Shown: positions 5,435-6,923 of the stretch, piece after piece
Layout: each line of letters opens with the position of its first letter
Numbering within the stretch: position 1 is the stretch's first letter
Origin: TMED23 sp964639965
GTDB taxonomy: Bacteria > Pseudomonadota > Alphaproteobacteria > Rhodospirillales > UBA2165
Assembly (NCBI GenBank): GCA_964639965.1
Contig: CAZXGI010000108.1
Location: forward strand, 1 to 6,923
Direction of reading: 5' to 3'
Length of the DNA stretch: 6,923 nt
The notes under the pieces: model-generated
What the model saw: the letters and a program-made list of their open reading frames with translations, nothing else
The model's database searches: none
Told to the model about the DNA's origin: nothing
Translations under genes and position numbers: made by a program

Positions 5435-6923
5435 ATGCAGTTTTCTAAGCTTCGGTTAAGCGGATTTAAGTCCTTCGTCGACGAGACCGAACTCAAAATC
5501 CAACCAGGTCTAACTGGTATAGTCGGACCGAATGGTTGTGGTAAATCCAATCTAGTCGAAGCTCTAAAATGGGTCATGGGTGAAACTTCAGCTAAGCAAA
5601 TGCGCGGAGGGGAGATGGATGACATCATTTTCGCAGGCTCTGAGAACCGTCCCGCCCGCAATATTGCCGAGGTAGGCCTTGACCTAGATAATTCGGACCG
5701 CACGGCTCCGTCTCAATTCAACGAATCAGATGACCTTGAAGTAACGCGCAAAATTGAAAGAGAAAAAGGTTCAACCTACAAAGTAAACTCAAAAGAAGTG
5801 CGGGCTAGAGATGTTCACTTATTGTTTGCTGACGCTGCTAGTGGTGCACGTTCAACGGCACTTGTAAGCCAAGGACAAATTGGTGAAGTGGTCGCTGCCA
5901 AACCTTCTGAACGCAGAAAACTTTTGGAAGAAGCCGCCGGTATTTCTGGGCTCTACTCTCGTCGCCACGAGGCTGAAATCAGATTAAAGGGCGCCGAAAC
6001 AAATTTGGAACGTCTTGATGATATCATGACCACGCTAGAATCTCAACTTCTAGCGCTTCGTAAACAAGTAAGACAGGCAACTCGTTACCGCAATTTAAAT
6101 GACCATGTGAGAAAAGCCGAAGCAACACTATTTCTAATTCATTGGACTTCGACCAAAAATGAAAAACAGAAAAACAAAGAAGCATTAGACTCAGCAAAAT
6201 TAGCTGTCACTGAAATGACAAAGTTAACCTCAGCAGCATCAGTTGAACAAGCAGAAGCTGCAACACATCTACCCGAACTAAGGAAAAAAGAAGTTAGTGC
6301 AGCAGCAGCGCTCCAACGGTATAACCTCGCCAGAGAAAATCTTGAACAAGAAGAAACCCGCCTTGAGGCACAAAAAACCGAATGCGAAAAGCGCCTTCGC
6401 CAGATTGATCAAGATATTGGGCGTGAAAATACTCTTGTAGAAGATGCAAGTTCAGCAATTAGAAATCTAGAACAAGAACAATTTAGAATCAATGATGTCG
6501 TAGAAAATCAGAATACTGATATCAAGAGTGCAAATGAACAACTTGAAGAAGCCAAATTCAAATACGAAGAAAAAGAAAATATATTGGTTAATTTAACTCA
6601 AAAGGCCGCTGACCAAGAAGCCCTGTATAATGATCTAGGTAGACGGAGAGAAGAAATAGAATCTCGGGTAAACCGACTAAGGACCAGCGATAAAAAAATC
6701 AAAGAAGAAATAACCCAGTTACAAAACGATGCTATTGAAAAATCATTTATTAAAATAGGCAAAAAAAAACTTGCAAATGCAATCGAACGGCTTGATGAGT
6801 TGAGAAAACAAGCTAAAAATTCCGAAGTTATTAGAGGCAATGCCAACCGAAGGCTCAATGAAGCTCAATTGCAAGCACAAGATATTTTGTCTAAATCAGC
6901 TAAACTTGAAGCCGAAGTAAAAG
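5435..6923 (+). CDS. smc: Chromosome segregation protein Smc, N-terminal part (cut by window edge)
   Basis: Smc is the ATPase of the Smc-ScpAB complex that extrudes and organises chromosomal loops. The frame stays open from the ATG to the window end (496 codons), under half of the family's usual length of about 1150. AGAAGGAG (5416-5423) lies 11 bases upstream, just past the stop of the DsbA-like gene. The head domain shows the opening LRLSGFKSFVDE (6-17), Walker A GPNGCGKS (31-38), the R-loop region AKQMRGGEMDDIIFAGS (53-69), the Q-loop around Gln146 in LVSQGQIGEV, and KPSERRKLLEEAAGI (156-170), followed by the first coiled-coil arm from about residue 172, rich in Glu, Lys, Gln and Ala. The signature motif, Walker B and hinge lie beyond the window. 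Nine As at 6761-6769 encode three lysines in frame. Confidence 0.97.
   Translation, partial: MQFSKLRLSGFKSFVDETELKIQPGLTGIVGPNGCGKSNLVEALKWVMGETSAKQMRGGEMDDIIFAGSENRPARNIAEVGLDLDNSDRTAPSQFNESDDLEVTRKIEREKGSTYKVNSKEVRARDVHLLFADAASGARSTALVSQGQIGEVVAAKPSERRKLLEEAAGISGLYSRRHEAEIRLKGAETNLERLDDIMTTLESQLLALRKQVRQATRYRNLNDHVRKAEATLFLIHWTSTKNEKQKNKEALDSAKLAVTEMTKLTSAASVEQAEAATHLPELRKKEVSAAAALQRYNLARENLEQEETRLEAQKTECEKRLRQIDQDIGRENTLVEDASSAIRNLEQEQFRINDVVENQNTDIKSANEQLEEAKFKYEEKENILVNLTQKAADQEALYNDLGRRREEIESRVNRLRTSDKKIKEEITQLQNDAIEKSFIKIGKKKLANAIERLDELRKQAKNSEVIRGNANRRLNEAQLQAQDILSKSAKLEAEVK

Noticed and set aside
5028..5703. Minus-strand open frames opposite the DsbA-like gene and the start of smc.
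   Set aside because: Both overlap strongly supported plus-strand genes and show no domain signature.
6761..6769. Run of nine As in smc as a possible slippage site.
   Set aside because: It encodes three lysines in frame and the coiled-coil pattern continues normally afterwards. Nothing suggests programmed slippage.
6598..6858. Minus-strand open frame opposite the Smc coiled coil.
   Set aside because: Its Ser/Leu/Phe-rich translation is what the complement of a Glu/Lys-rich coiled coil produces.

Overview
This looks like an AT-rich alphaproteobacterial chromosome fragment (GC judged by eye at about 40%). The strongest clue is the block mutY (minus strand) / DUF721 / signal-peptide-bearing DsbA-like thioredoxin / smc (plus strand). 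From memory this is a recurrent alphaproteobacterial gene order, and the Smc head also reads as the alphaproteobacterial type. No mobile element, CRISPR array, tRNA or rRNA is visible.

Layout. Positions 1-725 (minus) hold the N-terminal 241 residues of a NicX-like protein (2,5-dihydroxypyridine 5,6-dioxygenase / M29-like fold), cut by the left edge. A 390-base divergent intergenic region follows. Its right end is a structured leader with three successive hairpins and three copies of GAAATC, and the last hairpin carries the Shine-Dalgarno sequence. This leads into 1116-2912 (plus), a 598-residue flagellin-like protein. Its N- and C-terminal helical regions resemble flagellin D0/D1, but a PPC (pre-peptidase C-terminal) beta-sandwich-type domain sits in the middle and a tail of about 30 residues follows the usual flagellin end. 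It converges with mutY (2909-3952, minus, TTG start), and the two stop codons share four bases. A 142-base divergent region separates mutY from a DUF721/DciA-like gene (4095-4571). Next come a 10-bp perfect inverted repeat laid over a promoter-like sequence, a DsbA-like secreted thioredoxin (best start TTG at 4739), and the first 496 codons of smc, running off the right edge.

How the genes fit together. The right half is genome maintenance: adenine/8-oxoG repair (MutY), a presumed replicative helicase-loader relative (DUF721/DciA) and chromosome organisation (Smc). An envelope disulfide-exchange protein lies 18 bases upstream of smc, probably co-transcribed with it. The left half is accessory in character: an aromatic/pyridine ring-cleavage homologue and an orphan flagellin-like gene with no other flagellar gene in view. 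The most unusual element is the flagellin-PPC protein together with its structured leader, which recalls post-transcriptional flagellin control in Caulobacter.
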